Source: Microcoleus sp. FACHB-61 (GTDB lineage: Bacteria > Cyanobacteriota > Cyanobacteriia > Cyanobacteriales > Microcoleaceae). From it: 64,000 nt of DNA. The stretch covers positions 101,118-165,117 of the forward strand of contig JACJNY010000057.1 in assembly GCA_014695295.1 (NCBI GenBank), in the 5' to 3' direction. This document shows, in pieces, positions 1-8,480 of this stretch (position 1 is the first letter of the stretch; each line of letters starts with the position of its first letter). The notes under the pieces were generated by a model. That model had not been told where the DNA came from. It saw only the letters and a program-made list of their open reading frames with translations, and made no database searches. The position numbers and the translations under genes are program-made.

Positions 1-779
1 ACAGCCGCTGTTTGAAGTTGGCGAAACTGGCGGCAGAGTATAACATGACTTTAAATTCTCTGGGATTTGGCGATAACTGGAACCAGGATATTTTGGAAAA
101 GATTGCTGATGCCGGCGGCGGTGCTCTGGCTCACATTCAGCGCCCAGAAGATGCGGTTGACGAGTTTGGCAAGTTGTTTACTCGCGTCCAAGGTGTAGGT
201 TTGACTAATGCTTATTTGCTATTTTCCCTGATGCCAAAAGTGCGGTTAGCCGAACTCAAACCGATCGCCCAAGTGGCCCCAGATACGATCGAATTACCGG
301 TACAGCAGCAGGGCGATCGCTTTATGGTGCGTCTGGGAGATTTAATGAAGGATGTAGAGCGAGTAGTTTTGGCTAATATTTATATTGGACAGTTGCCGGA
401 AGGTACACAGGCGATCGGGCAATTGCAAATTCGCTACGACGATCCGAGTGTCGGTCAAGGTTTGCTTTCCGATCCCGTTGCACTTTCTGCTAATGTCCTG
501 AAAGTTTATCAGCCGGCGCTTAACCCGATGGTGCAGCAGCACATTTTAGCTTTGGCTAAGTACCGACAAACTCAACTCGCAGAAACTAGATTGCAACAGG
601 GCGATCGGGCCGGTGCCGCCACCATGCTGCAAACTGCTGCTAAAACTGCTCTGCAAATGGGCGATAAAAGTGCCGCAACTGTGCTGCAAACTTCTGCTAC
701 TCGCTTGCAGTCTGGTGAACAATTGAGTGAAGCCGATCGCAAGAAAACTCGCATTGCTTCTAAAACTATTTTGAAGTAA
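1..779 (+). CDS. C-terminal part of a vWA-domain protein (start lies before the window)
   Basis: The reading frame is open to the left edge, so only the last ~258 residues are present and the TTG at position 12 is not a real start. The visible part begins in the last strands of a von Willebrand factor A fold ('LNSLGFGDNWNQDILEKIA', then 'GGGALAHI'). This is typical of cyanobacterial proteins in which a vWA domain is followed by a beta-sandwich region and an alanine/glutamine-rich helical tail (here about residues 170-255, 'AKYRQTQLAETRLQQGDRA'). The MIDAS metal residues would lie upstream and cannot be seen. vWA proteins mediate metal-dependent protein contacts; the partner is unknown. A hairpin terminator follows at 859-882. 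Confidence 0.75.
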   Translation, partial: SRCLKLAKLAAEYNMTLNSLGFGDNWNQDILEKIADAGGGALAHIQRPEDAVDEFGKLFTRVQGVGLTNAYLLFSLMPKVRLAELKPIAQVAPDTIELPVQQQGDRFMVRLGDLMKDVERVVLANIYIGQLPEGTQAIGQLQIRYDDPSVGQGLLSDPVALSANVLKVYQPALNPMVQQHILALAKYRQTQLAETRLQQGDRAGAATMLQTAAKTALQMGDKSAATVLQTSATRLQSGEQLSEADRKKTRIASKTILK

Positions 780-854
780 TCCGGCGATTTAAAATTTTAA
801 ATAATTTTAAATTTGGCGATCGGACAATTTGGCAATGCGAAATCGCCTCTACAA

Positions 855-890
855 AAACGAAACCCGCGCCCAGGCGGGTTTCAATATTTT
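855..890 (+). terminator. Rho-independent-like terminator after the vWA gene
   Basis: Perfect 9-bp stem GAAACCCGC / GCGGGTTTC (859-867 and 874-882) with a 6-nt loop, followed by a short T-containing run (AATATTTT). It lies between the vWA gene and the Uma2 gene and would separate their transcription. The T run is weak, so termination may be partial. Confidence 0.6.
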
Positions 891-1001
891 GAGTTGCGCC
901 AGCAGAAAGCGAAAGTCAGTGTAGCCCGATTGTTTCAAGCTGTGGAGCGTGTAGAAGCTGGATCGTTTAGAATGTTTGTATCACCTATCAAGAGTGCTTG
1001 T

Positions 1002-1568
1002 ATGAACCAGACAATATCTGATAAAGTACGCTGGACTACCGCCGATTTAGAGCTATTGCCCGATAACGGCGATCGCTATGAAATTATTGATGGGGAGCTA
1101 TTTATGACTAGAGCACCGCATTGGGGGCATCAAAAGGCTATAGGCAACCTCTACCAAGAACTTAATACTTGGTCGCGACAGACTAATTTAGGAGAAGCAG
1201 GAATAAATCCTGGTCTTATTTTCACGGATGCTGATAACGTCATTCCGGATCTAGTTTGGGCGAGCAATGAACGCTTGGCTATCTTGCTAGATGAAGCCGG
1301 TCATTTAACCGCCGCACCCGAGTTAATTGTTGAAGTATTGTCCCCCGGTGCAGACAATCATAGACGCGATAGAGATTTGAAACTTAGACTCTATTCGGTG
1401 CGAGGAGTGCAGGAATACTGGGTTGTGAATTGGCAATTGCAGCAAATTGAAGTTTATCGCAGGGAACAAGCAAGTTTAAGGATCATTGCTACGCTGTTGA
1501 ACAATGATGAACTAAGTTCGCCTTTGTTGCCCGGTTTTAGTTGCTTGGTAGCTCGGATTTTTGCTTAG
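1002..1568 (+). CDS. Uma2 family protein (PD-(D/E)XK nuclease-like fold)
   Basis: Predicted 188-residue Uma2 family protein, a large cyanobacterial family with a restriction-endonuclease-like fold and mostly unknown function. The family pattern is visible: 'DRYEIIDGELFMTRAP' near the N-terminus, 'VIPDLVWAS' and 'PELIVEVLSPGADN' (the putative D/E...ExK core), then 'RDLKLRLYSVRGVQEYWVVN'. The frame is open further upstream to 813, but the ATG at 1002 gives the usual family length (~190 aa); upstream sequence includes the terminator hairpin and is not family-like. The next gene starts 35 bp downstream on the same strand. Uma2 genes are highly multiplied and often solitary, so no pathway can be assigned. 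Confidence 0.85.
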   Translation: MNQTISDKVRWTTADLELLPDNGDRYEIIDGELFMTRAPHWGHQKAIGNLYQELNTWSRQTNLGEAGINPGLIFTDADNVIPDLVWASNERLAILLDEAGHLTAAPELIVEVLSPGADNHRRDRDLKLRLYSVRGVQEYWVVNWQLQQIEVYRREQASLRIIATLLNNDELSSPLLPGFSCLVARIFA

Positions 1569-1603
1569 TTTATGAAACACTTTTACAGAGCGATCGCCCT
1601 TTT

Positions 1604-2074
1604 ATGAAAAATTCAACTATTCTCATTATAGCAATCATTACTTGGTTGAGTGGAGTTACTTCAATTTTTCCAGCTCAATCTGCACAACTATTGATAGTTC
1701 AAAATGCTGCTGAAGACTTATTTAACAGCGGTTTAGCAAAGTCAGAAGCAGGCGACATTGAAGGCGCGATCGCCGATTACACCGAAGCCATCCGCCTCAA
1801 CCCTAACTACGCCAAAGCCCACAACAAACGCGGCATCATCCACGGCCGCAACCTCAAAGATTATCCAGCAGCAAAAGCAGATTTCGATCGCGCAATTGAA
1901 ATCAACCCCAACTACGGCGACGCTTACTACAACCGCGCCAGAGTCCGCGAGTTCTTAGAAGACAAAGACGGGGCGATCGCCGATTATCAAAAAGCAGCGG
2001 AACTTTATCAAAAAGACGGCAATACCAACGATTATCAAGATGCCATACAGCATCTTAAAAGTCTGCAAAAATAG
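1604..2074 (+). CDS. Secreted or periplasmic tetratricopeptide-repeat protein
   Basis: 156-residue protein. The ATG at 1604 gives a clear signal peptide (MKN, then a hydrophobic core 'ILIIAIITWLSG', with a probable cut near 'AQSAQ', residue ~28). Three TPR units follow: 'AEDLFNSGLAKSEAGDIEGA' with 'AIRLNPNYAKAHNKRG', then 'KADFDRAIEINPNYGDAYYNRA' and 'KDGAIADYQKAAELYQ'. TPR repeats form a helical scaffold for protein binding, so this is probably an exported adaptor; no partner is visible. Longer forms starting at 1541 would overlap the Uma2 gene and bury the signal peptide. A GCGATCGCC site (HIP1-like) lies just upstream. Confidence 0.8.
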   Translation: MKNSTILIIAIITWLSGVTSIFPAQSAQLLIVQNAAEDLFNSGLAKSEAGDIEGAIADYTEAIRLNPNYAKAHNKRGIIHGRNLKDYPAAKADFDRAIEINPNYGDAYYNRARVREFLEDKDGAIADYQKAAELYQKDGNTNDYQDAIQHLKSLQK

Positions 2075-2164
2075 AGTGCTTTTGAAAACATAGTATAATA
2101 TCCTTCGATCTGCGTTCATCCGCATTGATCGGCGGTTAAACATTCCAAATCCACCATTCAAAAA

Positions 2165-3217
2165 ATGCCCGAAACTTCCACCGTCACCGTTACTGTACCC
2201 GCTACAACCGCCAATTTAGGCCCCGGCTTCGACTGCATCGGTGCCGCTTTAAGCCTCTACAACCGCTTCCAATTCTCCCGACTCGAACCCTCAGCAACCG
2301 AGAAACTAAAAATTACCGTTACTGGCCAAGAAGCCCCCAAAGTCAAGACAGACGAAAGCAATCTCGCTTATCAAGCATTTATAAAGTTATACGATCGCCT
2401 CAAGCAATCGCCACCGCCCGTAGCCATACATATAGATATGCAAGTGCCGCTGGCTAGAGGTTTAGGAAGTTCCGCCACGGCTATTGTCGGTGGGTTAGTG
2501 GGTGCAAATGAATTAGCCGGAAAGCCTTTGAGTCAGGTGGAAGTGATGCAATTGGCGATCGAACTTGAAGGACATCCCGACAACGTTGTCCCCGCTTTAC
2601 TCGGAGGATGTCGCCTCGCTGCTAGCAATGCACCCCCCCAACCCCCCCTTAGTAAGGGGGGGCTAAGAGAAGAATTCCCCCTTACCGAAGTGGGGCTAAG
2701 AGAACAATCACCCTTAGATGCGGAAATCCTACCATCACCCCCCCTTGTTAAAGGGGGGGGTTCTTGGGAAATTTGCGATATTCCCTGGCATCCGAATATT
2801 GTGCCGGTGGTAGCCATTCCCGATTTTGAACTTTCTACAGCCGAAGCGCGCAAAGTTTTGCCAGCAGATTACACTCGGGCTGACGCGATTTTTAATGCCG
2901 CACACCTCGGTTTGCTGGTGCGGGCTTTGGAAACTGGCAATGAAAACTGGCTGCGCTGCGCCCTCCAAGACAAAATTCACCAACCTTATCGGCAATCTCT
3001 GATTAAGGGATATGAAGCGCAGCAGCAAGCCGCCGTGAATGCAGGGGCCTATGGAATGGTAATTAGCGGTGCCGGGCCAACACTTTTAGCTTTAACGGAT
3101 GTGGCTAACGCTGAGGCGGTTGAGAGGGAAATGGCGGCTGCTTGGATGGAATTTGGGGTAAAGGCTGATGTAAGGGCGATCGGCCTCGACACCCAAGGAG
3201 CACAAGTCTCCAGTTAA
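2165..3217 (+). CDS. thrB: Homoserine kinase with an in-frame repeat-derived insertion
   Basis: ATP-dependent phosphorylation of L-homoserine, the step before threonine synthase; cytosolic GHMP-family kinase. N-terminal 'VPATTANLGPGFDCIG' (residues 11-26), the GHMP phosphate-binding loop 'PLARGLGSSATAIVGG' (95-110) and the C-terminal 'GAYGMVISGAGPTLLAL' are all present. At 350 residues it is about 45 longer than usual ThrB. The excess is one block, residues ~155-199, between 'LLGGCRLAAS' and 'WEICDIPWHP', encoded by C- and G-rich palindromic repeat DNA (see the repeat entry). The frame is kept through it, so the kinase may still be active with a surface loop. The 90 bp upstream carry a degraded copy of the genomic 'GATCTGCGTTCATC' repeat. 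No threonine-pathway genes are adjacent. Confidence 0.93.
   Translation: MPETSTVTVTVPATTANLGPGFDCIGAALSLYNRFQFSRLEPSATEKLKITVTGQEAPKVKTDESNLAYQAFIKLYDRLKQSPPPVAIHIDMQVPLARGLGSSATAIVGGLVGANELAGKPLSQVEVMQLAIELEGHPDNVVPALLGGCRLAASNAPPQPPLSKGGLREEFPLTEVGLREQSPLDAEILPSPPLVKGGGSWEICDIPWHPNIVPVVAIPDFELSTAEARKVLPADYTRADAIFNAAHLGLLVRALETGNENWLRCALQDKIHQPYRQSLIKGYEAQQQAAVNAGAYGMVISGAGPTLLALTDVANAEAVEREMAAAWMEFGVKADVRAIGLDTQGAQVSS
2627..2761. repeat. C/G-rich palindromic repeat inserted in thrB
   Basis: Block made of CCCCCCC-TTAGTAA-GGGGGGG (2642-2662), a related degenerate middle unit, and CCCCCCC-TTGTTAAA-GGGGGGGG (2738-2760). Translated in the thrB frame it gives 'PPQPPLSKGG' and 'PPLVKGGG'. The same PP-x-x-(K/R)-GG signature appears in chlD, the AtzE-like gene and the NACHT/HEAT gene of this window, so it is a dispersed family and not part of ThrB. 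Runs of 7-8 identical bases make it prone to slippage. Confidence 0.85.
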
Positions 3218-3460
3218 TTATTCCACTCCTGGACGCACAACATCTACATAATCTAATAGGGCTCGCTGCATTTCTCTTGGCCTCACCGCCCACTGTTGCT
3301 CCAGTTGAAAATGGTCGCCCTTTTGAGAGCGTTGCAACCCCTCTGCAATTTCCTTCGCCTCTTTCTGTAAGTCCACATGGGTGGTATTTTTGGGGTTTGC
3401 TGCCAAAAACAGGATCGTTTTTTTCTTTCTTGGGGAACTACTCATCAATGGAACCTTCAC
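3218..3460 (-). pseudogene. N-terminal fragment of a CHAT/TIR-type signalling protein
   Basis: An 80-residue frame reading 'KKKTILFLAANPKNT', 'KEIAEGLQRSQKGDHFQLEQ' and 'WAVRPREMQRALLDY'. This is the standard N-terminus of cyanobacterial proteins in which this start leads into a CHAT-like or effector domain (normally followed by 'PQIVHFSGHG'). Here the match stops at 'ALLDY' and ends eight residues later with an unrelated 'VDVVRPGVE', so the rest of the gene is missing. It ends directly against the thrB stop codon, tail to tail, which suggests a deletion joined the two. The better start is the internal ATG at 3445 ('MSSSPRKKK'). Confidence 0.6.
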
Positions 3461-3861
3461 GCTTAGGAGATACAGGAGCTTAACGACACTACCCCAGTCA
3501 GGGCGAGATATTTCTTGCCTTTACGGTATTTAAGCACAAACATCTTTATTTTTGTTGGTCAGTAAACTGGCAGAAACGATCGCCCTGAGTCAAGCATAAC
3601 CAATCGAAAAGGCGATCGCTACTCTCCAGTAATCATTTGAGCAACCTATTCCAGAAGTGCGATCGCCTTCCCCTTTTGCAGTCCTATTTCATAAATATCG
3701 AGATTCTTTATAGTTTTATTCTCATGCCAGATCCAGGATTTTTTGATGATTATTATTGCCTAAATTAGTACATAAAATCTTCTATACTTCCGCATTTATT
3801 TAATCCACGCACTCAGAAAAAAAACGGTTGTTTTATCAACTCTGTGGATAACAACAATGAT
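3461..3861. other. Intergenic region without a supported gene
   Basis: About 400 bp with three GCGATCGC-type sites and AT-rich flanks. On the minus strand (about 3642-3760) a short open stretch ends '...DIYEIGLQKGKAIALLE', which reads like a degraded C-terminus, but it has no start codon and is too short to assign. No terminator or promoter could be defined with confidence. Confidence 0.4.
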
Positions 3862-5259
3862 TTATTTTAGTTTACTTAAACAATCACTCAATTCTCCTAC
3901 CAACCATTCTTTCTCAGCTTGCGGCAAAAATAAGCCAAAACAATAGTTACGCGACTTGGCGCGAATCCGGCAAAAAGTCATCGATTTTTTGAGCAATGGC
4001 AGATGAATTTTGCTCAACTTTACCCGCTGGATATCTTGAGGACTGATTTGAATTGGTCTAGTAAATAGACAAGAAGCAATCCTACACAAGCACCTACACA
4101 AGAACATCAAAGCATAAAATACGGTAAATATTATTACAGGTTTGCTTGATATAAATACAAACAGATGAAATGATTTACCTACCGAGTCGGCTAAAGTGTA
4201 TTTAAACAAGCTAACTGTCCCGTATATCAGTCCGGGAATTAACCATAGGATTAAATCAAAAAATAACAGAATCAAAGAGAAGGAAAGTAAAATTTTATAA
4301 CTCTGATGAATGAACTGGAAAAACCCTGTGAGTTTACTAGGGAAACGATCGGGGTATATATTGATGAATAACCACCGTTTAGCGTCAATTAAAGTAATTC
4401 GGGACTGGGGCGATCGCTTAAACATTTTTTCGCGATTAATCCCGCTTGGCTGTTCCCCTCGCAACGCTGATAAAGCATCTTTTGCTGAGTCAAATCTATC
4501 TTCAATTGCGGGTTCAATTATCTTCTCTAACCAGTTGGCAAACTCTGGAGAAATAGAGACGCGATCGCGGAATTTTATCTTCAGCTTTTGTCTGGGTAAA
4601 TCCGATGGAAATTTCTGGGTTAACAGGAAAAGCAGCGTTGTTCCTAATCCATACAAATCTGTTGATAATACAGCTTTTCCTCGGAATTGTTCTGGTGCCA
4701 TGTAACCGTAGGTCCCGACAACGGTACTGCCTCCAGTAACGGTATGATGGTAAGTATTTTGAACTGCGCCAAAATCAACTAGGAAGACTCGCCCATTTTT
4801 TTGCAGAATAATATTTTGGGGTTTAATATCTCGGTGGATTGCAGGAGGTAACAGCGATTGCAGATAAGCTAGAATTTCTAGCAATTGATAGGCGATATGA
4901 CGAACTTGAGCTTCATTTGGTTTCCAGCCATTTTCTATCCACTGTGCGAGAGATTTTCCCGGTGCGAGTTGTTGGGCGATATAAAAACAACGATCTTGGG
5001 AAGTATCCACTTGAAAGTAGTCAATGTAGCGAGGAATTCCCGGATGATTCAATCCCGATAAAGTTTTTGCTTCTCGTTCAAATAACTCGATTTTCTTCCA
5101 TTCAGTTGTCAGGCGCAGGGATAAAGCTTTGAGTGCAACTTTTTGATTGCTGTTTAAATCTACAGCAGCATAGGTGATTCCAACTCCACCCTGTCCTAAT
5201 TTGCCGATTATGCGATATCTTTCAGCAATGATTTTTTCCGATTGTTCTAGTGTTTCCAT
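3862..5259 (-). CDS. Serine/threonine protein kinase with C-terminal membrane segments
   Basis: 465-residue Hanks-type kinase. The catalytic domain spans about residues 15-265: glycine loop 'LGQGGVGITY' (21-30), ATP-binding Lys44 in 'VALKALSL', catalytic loop 'HRDIKPQNII' (Asp144), 'DFGAVQ' (162-167) and 'GTYGYMAPEQF' (APE 188-190). All essential residues are present, so it should be active. The C-terminal part has two hydrophobic stretches ('ILLSFSLILLFFDLILWLIP' and 'IIFTVFYALMFLCRCLC') that should anchor it in the membrane, followed by a basic Cys-containing tail with no recognised domain. It starts 29 bp after the ankyrin-kinase gene on the same strand and shares its kinase domain closely, so the two are probably tandem paralogues in one operon. 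Substrates are unknown. Confidence 0.9.
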   Translation of the reverse strand: METLEQSEKIIAERYRIIGKLGQGGVGITYAAVDLNSNQKVALKALSLRLTTEWKKIELFEREAKTLSGLNHPGIPRYIDYFQVDTSQDRCFYIAQQLAPGKSLAQWIENGWKPNEAQVRHIAYQLLEILAYLQSLLPPAIHRDIKPQNIILQKNGRVFLVDFGAVQNTYHHTVTGGSTVVGTYGYMAPEQFRGKAVLSTDLYGLGTTLLFLLTQKFPSDLPRQKLKIKFRDRVSISPEFANWLEKIIEPAIEDRFDSAKDALSALRGEQPSGINREKMFKRSPQSRITLIDAKRWLFINIYPDRFPSKLTGFFQFIHQSYKILLSFSLILLFFDLILWLIPGLIYGTVSLFKYTLADSVGKSFHLFVFISSKPVIIFTVFYALMFLCRCLCRIASCLFTRPIQISPQDIQRVKLSKIHLPLLKKSMTFCRIRAKSRNYCFGLFLPQAEKEWLVGELSDCLSKLK

Positions 5260-5288
5260 ATTTTTATGCGTGGGGCTATTTGGGATAA

Positions 5289-7817
5289 TTAGTAGGTTGC
5301 GCCGCGAGATTTGAGTATTTTGGCTGCTACTTCTCGGTCGGGGTTCCAGTTGGTTTCTGCTATCTTTAGGGGCGTGTCGCCATCGCAGTTGGTAGCGTCA
5401 ATTTTTGCACCTTTAGCAATCAGTAGTTTTAAGATTTCTACAGTGCCATAATGTGCTGCTTTGTGGAGTGGAGTTGTGTTACACATATCTCTATTATTAA
5501 CATCTGCACCGTTTTTAATTAGCAGTGCAGCAATATCATTGTGTCCGATCGCGATCGCTTGATACAATGGAGTTTGACCGTTCGCATTTCTACCGTTAAC
5601 CCTTGCGCCATTAGCAATTAGCAGTTCAGCGATATCTTGAGATCCTTGAGCAACAGCAAGATGCAGGGGAGTTTGAAGCAAGTTATTTTTGGCATTAACG
5701 AATGCACCTTTGGCAATGAGTTTTTTGGCTACATCCTCAAGTTTGAAATCGACAGCGATATGCAGTAAAGTTCTGCCTTCTTTGTCTTCACTATTAACAT
5801 CTGGGTTTTTACTAATTAGCCGCGCCACTGTATCCTGAAGTTTCAGGTCTACGGCGATATCCAGTGGAGTTTTTCTTTGATTATCCTGGATATTAATTTC
5901 TGCACCTTTAGCAATCAGCCATTTTAAGATTTTTACAGTGCCATAATGTGCGGCTTTGTGCAGTGGAGTTGTGCCAGATCCATCTATATTATTGACATCT
6001 GTACCGTTGTTAATTAGCAGTGCAGCAATCTCATTGTGTCCGATCGCGATCGCTTGATACAATGGAGTTTGACCGTTCGCATTTCTAACGTTAACCCTTG
6101 CGCCATTAGCAATTAGCAGTTCAGCGATATCTTGAGATCCTCGATCGACAGCTAGGTGTAACGGAGTATCTCCATATTGGTCTATAGCGTTGATATCCAG
6201 CATTAGCAAAGCAGCAACTTCTTTTGTGGTTGCATAGTGCAGTGGAGTTCTTTTTATACGATCCCGAATCGCAACATTTGCACCGTCTTTAATTAGCTGT
6301 TGTACCAACTCCTTAAAACCTATTTTGGCTGCGTTATGTAATAAAGTTCTACTCTTGCCATTTCGGGCATTGTCTTCTTTGATGTTAATTTTTGCGCCCG
6401 CAGCGAGTAGTATCTTTGCGATCGCCTTCGATCGCGCCATATGCAGAGGAGTCGTGCCATGTTTGTTTTTGGCATTGACATCCGCACCTTTAGCAATCAG
6501 CAACTTAGCCATTTCAGGCGATCGGGCCCAGAACAGAGGAGTTGTACATATACTATAACACGGCTCTTGAGTTTCTCCCCAGGCGTTAATATCTGCACCT
6601 TTAGCAATTAGCGTCTGTGCTACTTTTATGCGATCGGACATCGCAGCGATGTGTAATGGGGTCCAGCCATATGCACCCTTAGCGTTGACATCTGCACCTT
6701 TGGCAATTAACAATTCTGCCACCTCTTTTGAGCCAGCAAAGTGTAGTAAATTCTGATTATTTACCCTGCTATTAGCATTAATGCCAAGATCCAGATAATG
6801 CCTAACAGTTTGAGTATCTCCCTGTTCGACAGCCTCGACAACTGCATTGGGTGTAAATCCAATCCGGTTGAGGATGGGATATTTAAAGTGATTGAAAACA
6901 GCAACACTAACAATAGCAGCAATTCCTATTTTGAGGCGTTTTTTCCATTGCGTCGATGATCGATCGGATTTAACGCTAACTATTCGAGGATGGCGCAGCA
7001 ATTCAAGCGCTTCTCTTGCCGAGTTAAAGCGGTTTTCTAAATCTGACGCTATCATTTTTTTTAACCAATCGGCAAATGCTGAAGAAATCTGAATTTGAGA
7101 GCGAAAATCTCCCTCTAGTATATTTGTTGGTAATTCGGCGGGGGAACGGTGGGTTAGTAAATACAACAATGTCGCTCCTAAACCATATAAATCTGTTGCA
7201 GGTACGGCTTGTCCAAGAAATTGTTCTGGAGCCATATAACCATAGGTTCCAACTACGGTACTTCCTCGCATTAAGGTATTGTAATAAGTGTTTTGCACTG
7301 CTCCAAAATCTACTAAGCAGACTGCCCAGTCTTTTTGTTTGTGGGAATTTATGGGCGATTTGAAAACAATATTCTCTGGTTTAATATCCCGGTGGATAAC
7401 AGGTGGTGTCTGTGAATGGAGATAAACCAAAATATTCAAAATTTGTGTGGCAATGCGTTGAATTTCGGACTCACTAGCGTGCCAGCCACTTTCGACTAAA
7501 CTTGCTAGAGATTGCCCTTCTGCCAGTTCTTGTACTATATAAAAACAACGGTTATCGGGAGTATCGACATAAAAATAATCCAAATAACGCGGAATTCCCG
7601 GATGATTCAATTTTGATAAAACATTGGCTTCTCGTTCAAATAGTTCCAGGACTTTCCAGTCATTCATCTTCTGTAAAGACAAAGCTTTGAGTGCGACTCG
7701 CTGGTTTGTTTTGAGGTCAATGGCTTCGTAAGTTGTGCTACTACCGCCTTCTCCAAGCAGATTTTTAATCTGATAGTGGTTGACTAAGTTATGGGGAATT
7801 TGTGAAATAATATCCAT
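5289..7817 (-). CDS. Serine/threonine protein kinase fused to ankyrin repeats
   Basis: 842-residue fusion. The kinase domain (about residues 14-275) has 'LGEGGSSTTYEA', 'VALKALSLQ', 'VIHRDIKPENIVF', 'LVDFGAVQ' and 'GTYGYMAPEQF', so catalysis should be intact. One hydrophobic segment near residues 296-312 ('LKIGIAAIVSVAVF') predicts a single membrane anchor. The remaining ~510 residues are ankyrin repeats of 33 residues ('GxTPLHxAAxxGxxEIAxLLIAxGADVN'), fewer conserved around 'SKEVAELL' and 'SPEMAKLL' where some units are shortened. Ankyrin stacks bind proteins, so the outer part is probably a sensor or substrate-docking arm. Two blocks are almost identical copies 495 bp apart (see repeat entry), a recent five-repeat duplication. 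Likely first gene of an operon with the kinase downstream. Confidence 0.92.
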   Translation of the reverse strand: MDIISQIPHNLVNHYQIKNLLGEGGSSTTYEAIDLKTNQRVALKALSLQKMNDWKVLELFEREANVLSKLNHPGIPRYLDYFYVDTPDNRCFYIVQELAEGQSLASLVESGWHASESEIQRIATQILNILVYLHSQTPPVIHRDIKPENIVFKSPINSHKQKDWAVCLVDFGAVQNTYYNTLMRGSTVVGTYGYMAPEQFLGQAVPATDLYGLGATLLYLLTHRSPAELPTNILEGDFRSQIQISSAFADWLKKMIASDLENRFNSAREALELLRHPRIVSVKSDRSSTQWKKRLKIGIAAIVSVAVFNHFKYPILNRIGFTPNAVVEAVEQGDTQTVRHYLDLGINANSRVNNQNLLHFAGSKEVAELLIAKGADVNAKGAYGWTPLHIAAMSDRIKVAQTLIAKGADINAWGETQEPCYSICTTPLFWARSPEMAKLLIAKGADVNAKNKHGTTPLHMARSKAIAKILLAAGAKINIKEDNARNGKSRTLLHNAAKIGFKELVQQLIKDGANVAIRDRIKRTPLHYATTKEVAALLMLDINAIDQYGDTPLHLAVDRGSQDIAELLIANGARVNVRNANGQTPLYQAIAIGHNEIAALLINNGTDVNNIDGSGTTPLHKAAHYGTVKILKWLIAKGAEINIQDNQRKTPLDIAVDLKLQDTVARLISKNPDVNSEDKEGRTLLHIAVDFKLEDVAKKLIAKGAFVNAKNNLLQTPLHLAVAQGSQDIAELLIANGARVNGRNANGQTPLYQAIAIGHNDIAALLIKNGADVNNRDMCNTTPLHKAAHYGTVEILKLLIAKGAKIDATNCDGDTPLKIAETNWNPDREVAAKILKSRGATY
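5400..6150 (-). repeat. Internal duplication of ankyrin-repeat DNA (495-bp period)
   Basis: The stretch around 5520-5645 recurs almost base for base around 6015-6140; a shared GATCGCGATCGCTTGATAC string starts at 5547 and again at 6042. The 495-bp offset equals exactly five 99-bp ankyrin units (165 residues). Encoded copies are 'GSQDIAELLIANGARVN', 'NANGQTPLYQAIAIGHN' and 'TTPLHKAAHYGTV'. Confidence 0.9.
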
Positions 7818-8022
7818 AGCATTATCCTGGGTTGATGAGTACCAACAAACATTTTATATTTGGGTTTTTAAAACGCAAATTTTGAAAAATTTAGGCAATA
7901 TAAATTGAGTGTTTGAGTATATTTCAAACAAGTCAATAGAAAAGTCAATGACGGACTCTGTATATTTGCTTAAATTTCACTTACCGTATTTCTATGGATA
8001 ACTTACCCAGAATTTTGGAGTG

Positions 8023-8213
8023 TCATATCACCTTTGGCGAAAATTTACGTACGGGATCTCGATCGTAATCGAGCCGATAATCATAGCCGACGCGATCGTA
8101 AATGCCTGCAAGCAATTCCGGCAAATTAACAATAGGTTCTACATCTTCTTCGCGCAAAGGAAGTTGTCGGTCTTTTTGAGATGCTAGCCAACGTTCGTAG
8201 GCTTCTCTATCGC
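8023..8213 (-). pseudogene. C-terminal remnant resembling a DUF4058 protein
   Basis: A start-less minus-strand frame reads 'AYERWLASQKDRQLPLREED', 'VEPIVNLPELLAGIYDRVGY' and 'DYRLDYDRDPVRKF', ending at TGA (8023-8025). The 'PLREEDVEP...LPELL..IYDR.GYD..LDY' pattern resembles the end of cyanobacterial DUF4058 proteins. Nothing upstream continues it, because the frame runs into a dispersed repeat (CTCTGCGTCCTCTGCGGTTA) at 8222-8256. The family call is from memory of the pattern and is tentative. The rest of the 7818-8480 interval holds no other gene that I can support. Confidence 0.45.
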
Positions 8214-8217
8214 CACT

Positions 8218-8262
8218 TTCTCTCTCAGCGCCCTCTGCGTCCTCTGCGGTTAATCAAAAAAA
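8218..8262. repeat. Dispersed repeat, ACCGCAGAGG/GCAGAGG type
   Basis: Reads CTCAGCGCCCTCTGCGTCCT followed by CTGCGGTTAATCAAAAAAA. Close relatives occur at 16822-16860, 42345-42377 and 52740-52775, always between genes or at gene edges. It is one of several short dispersed families in this window. Confidence 0.7.
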
Positions 8263-8480
8263 TTAGTGATTTTGAATACAATTCCCGACTCAACAGCCGA
8301 TCGAACTCCTCAATTTTCGATGCGGATCTAAAATTCACCTAAAGTTCGACGCCCTTTGGCAAAACCCTTCCTAAGATAGAAGTTGGGGGACGATCGGTCT
8401 CGTAGCCGATTCAGGAGCAAGTGTCAAGGACTCCATCGAACCCAAATCTAGAGCCGCAAGACAGGGAGGACATCAAAATC

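Noticed and set aside
8421..8480. Earlier GTG start for fbp
   Set aside because: The ATG at 8481 has a strong ribosome binding site and gives the usual length; the extra 20 residues would translate that site.
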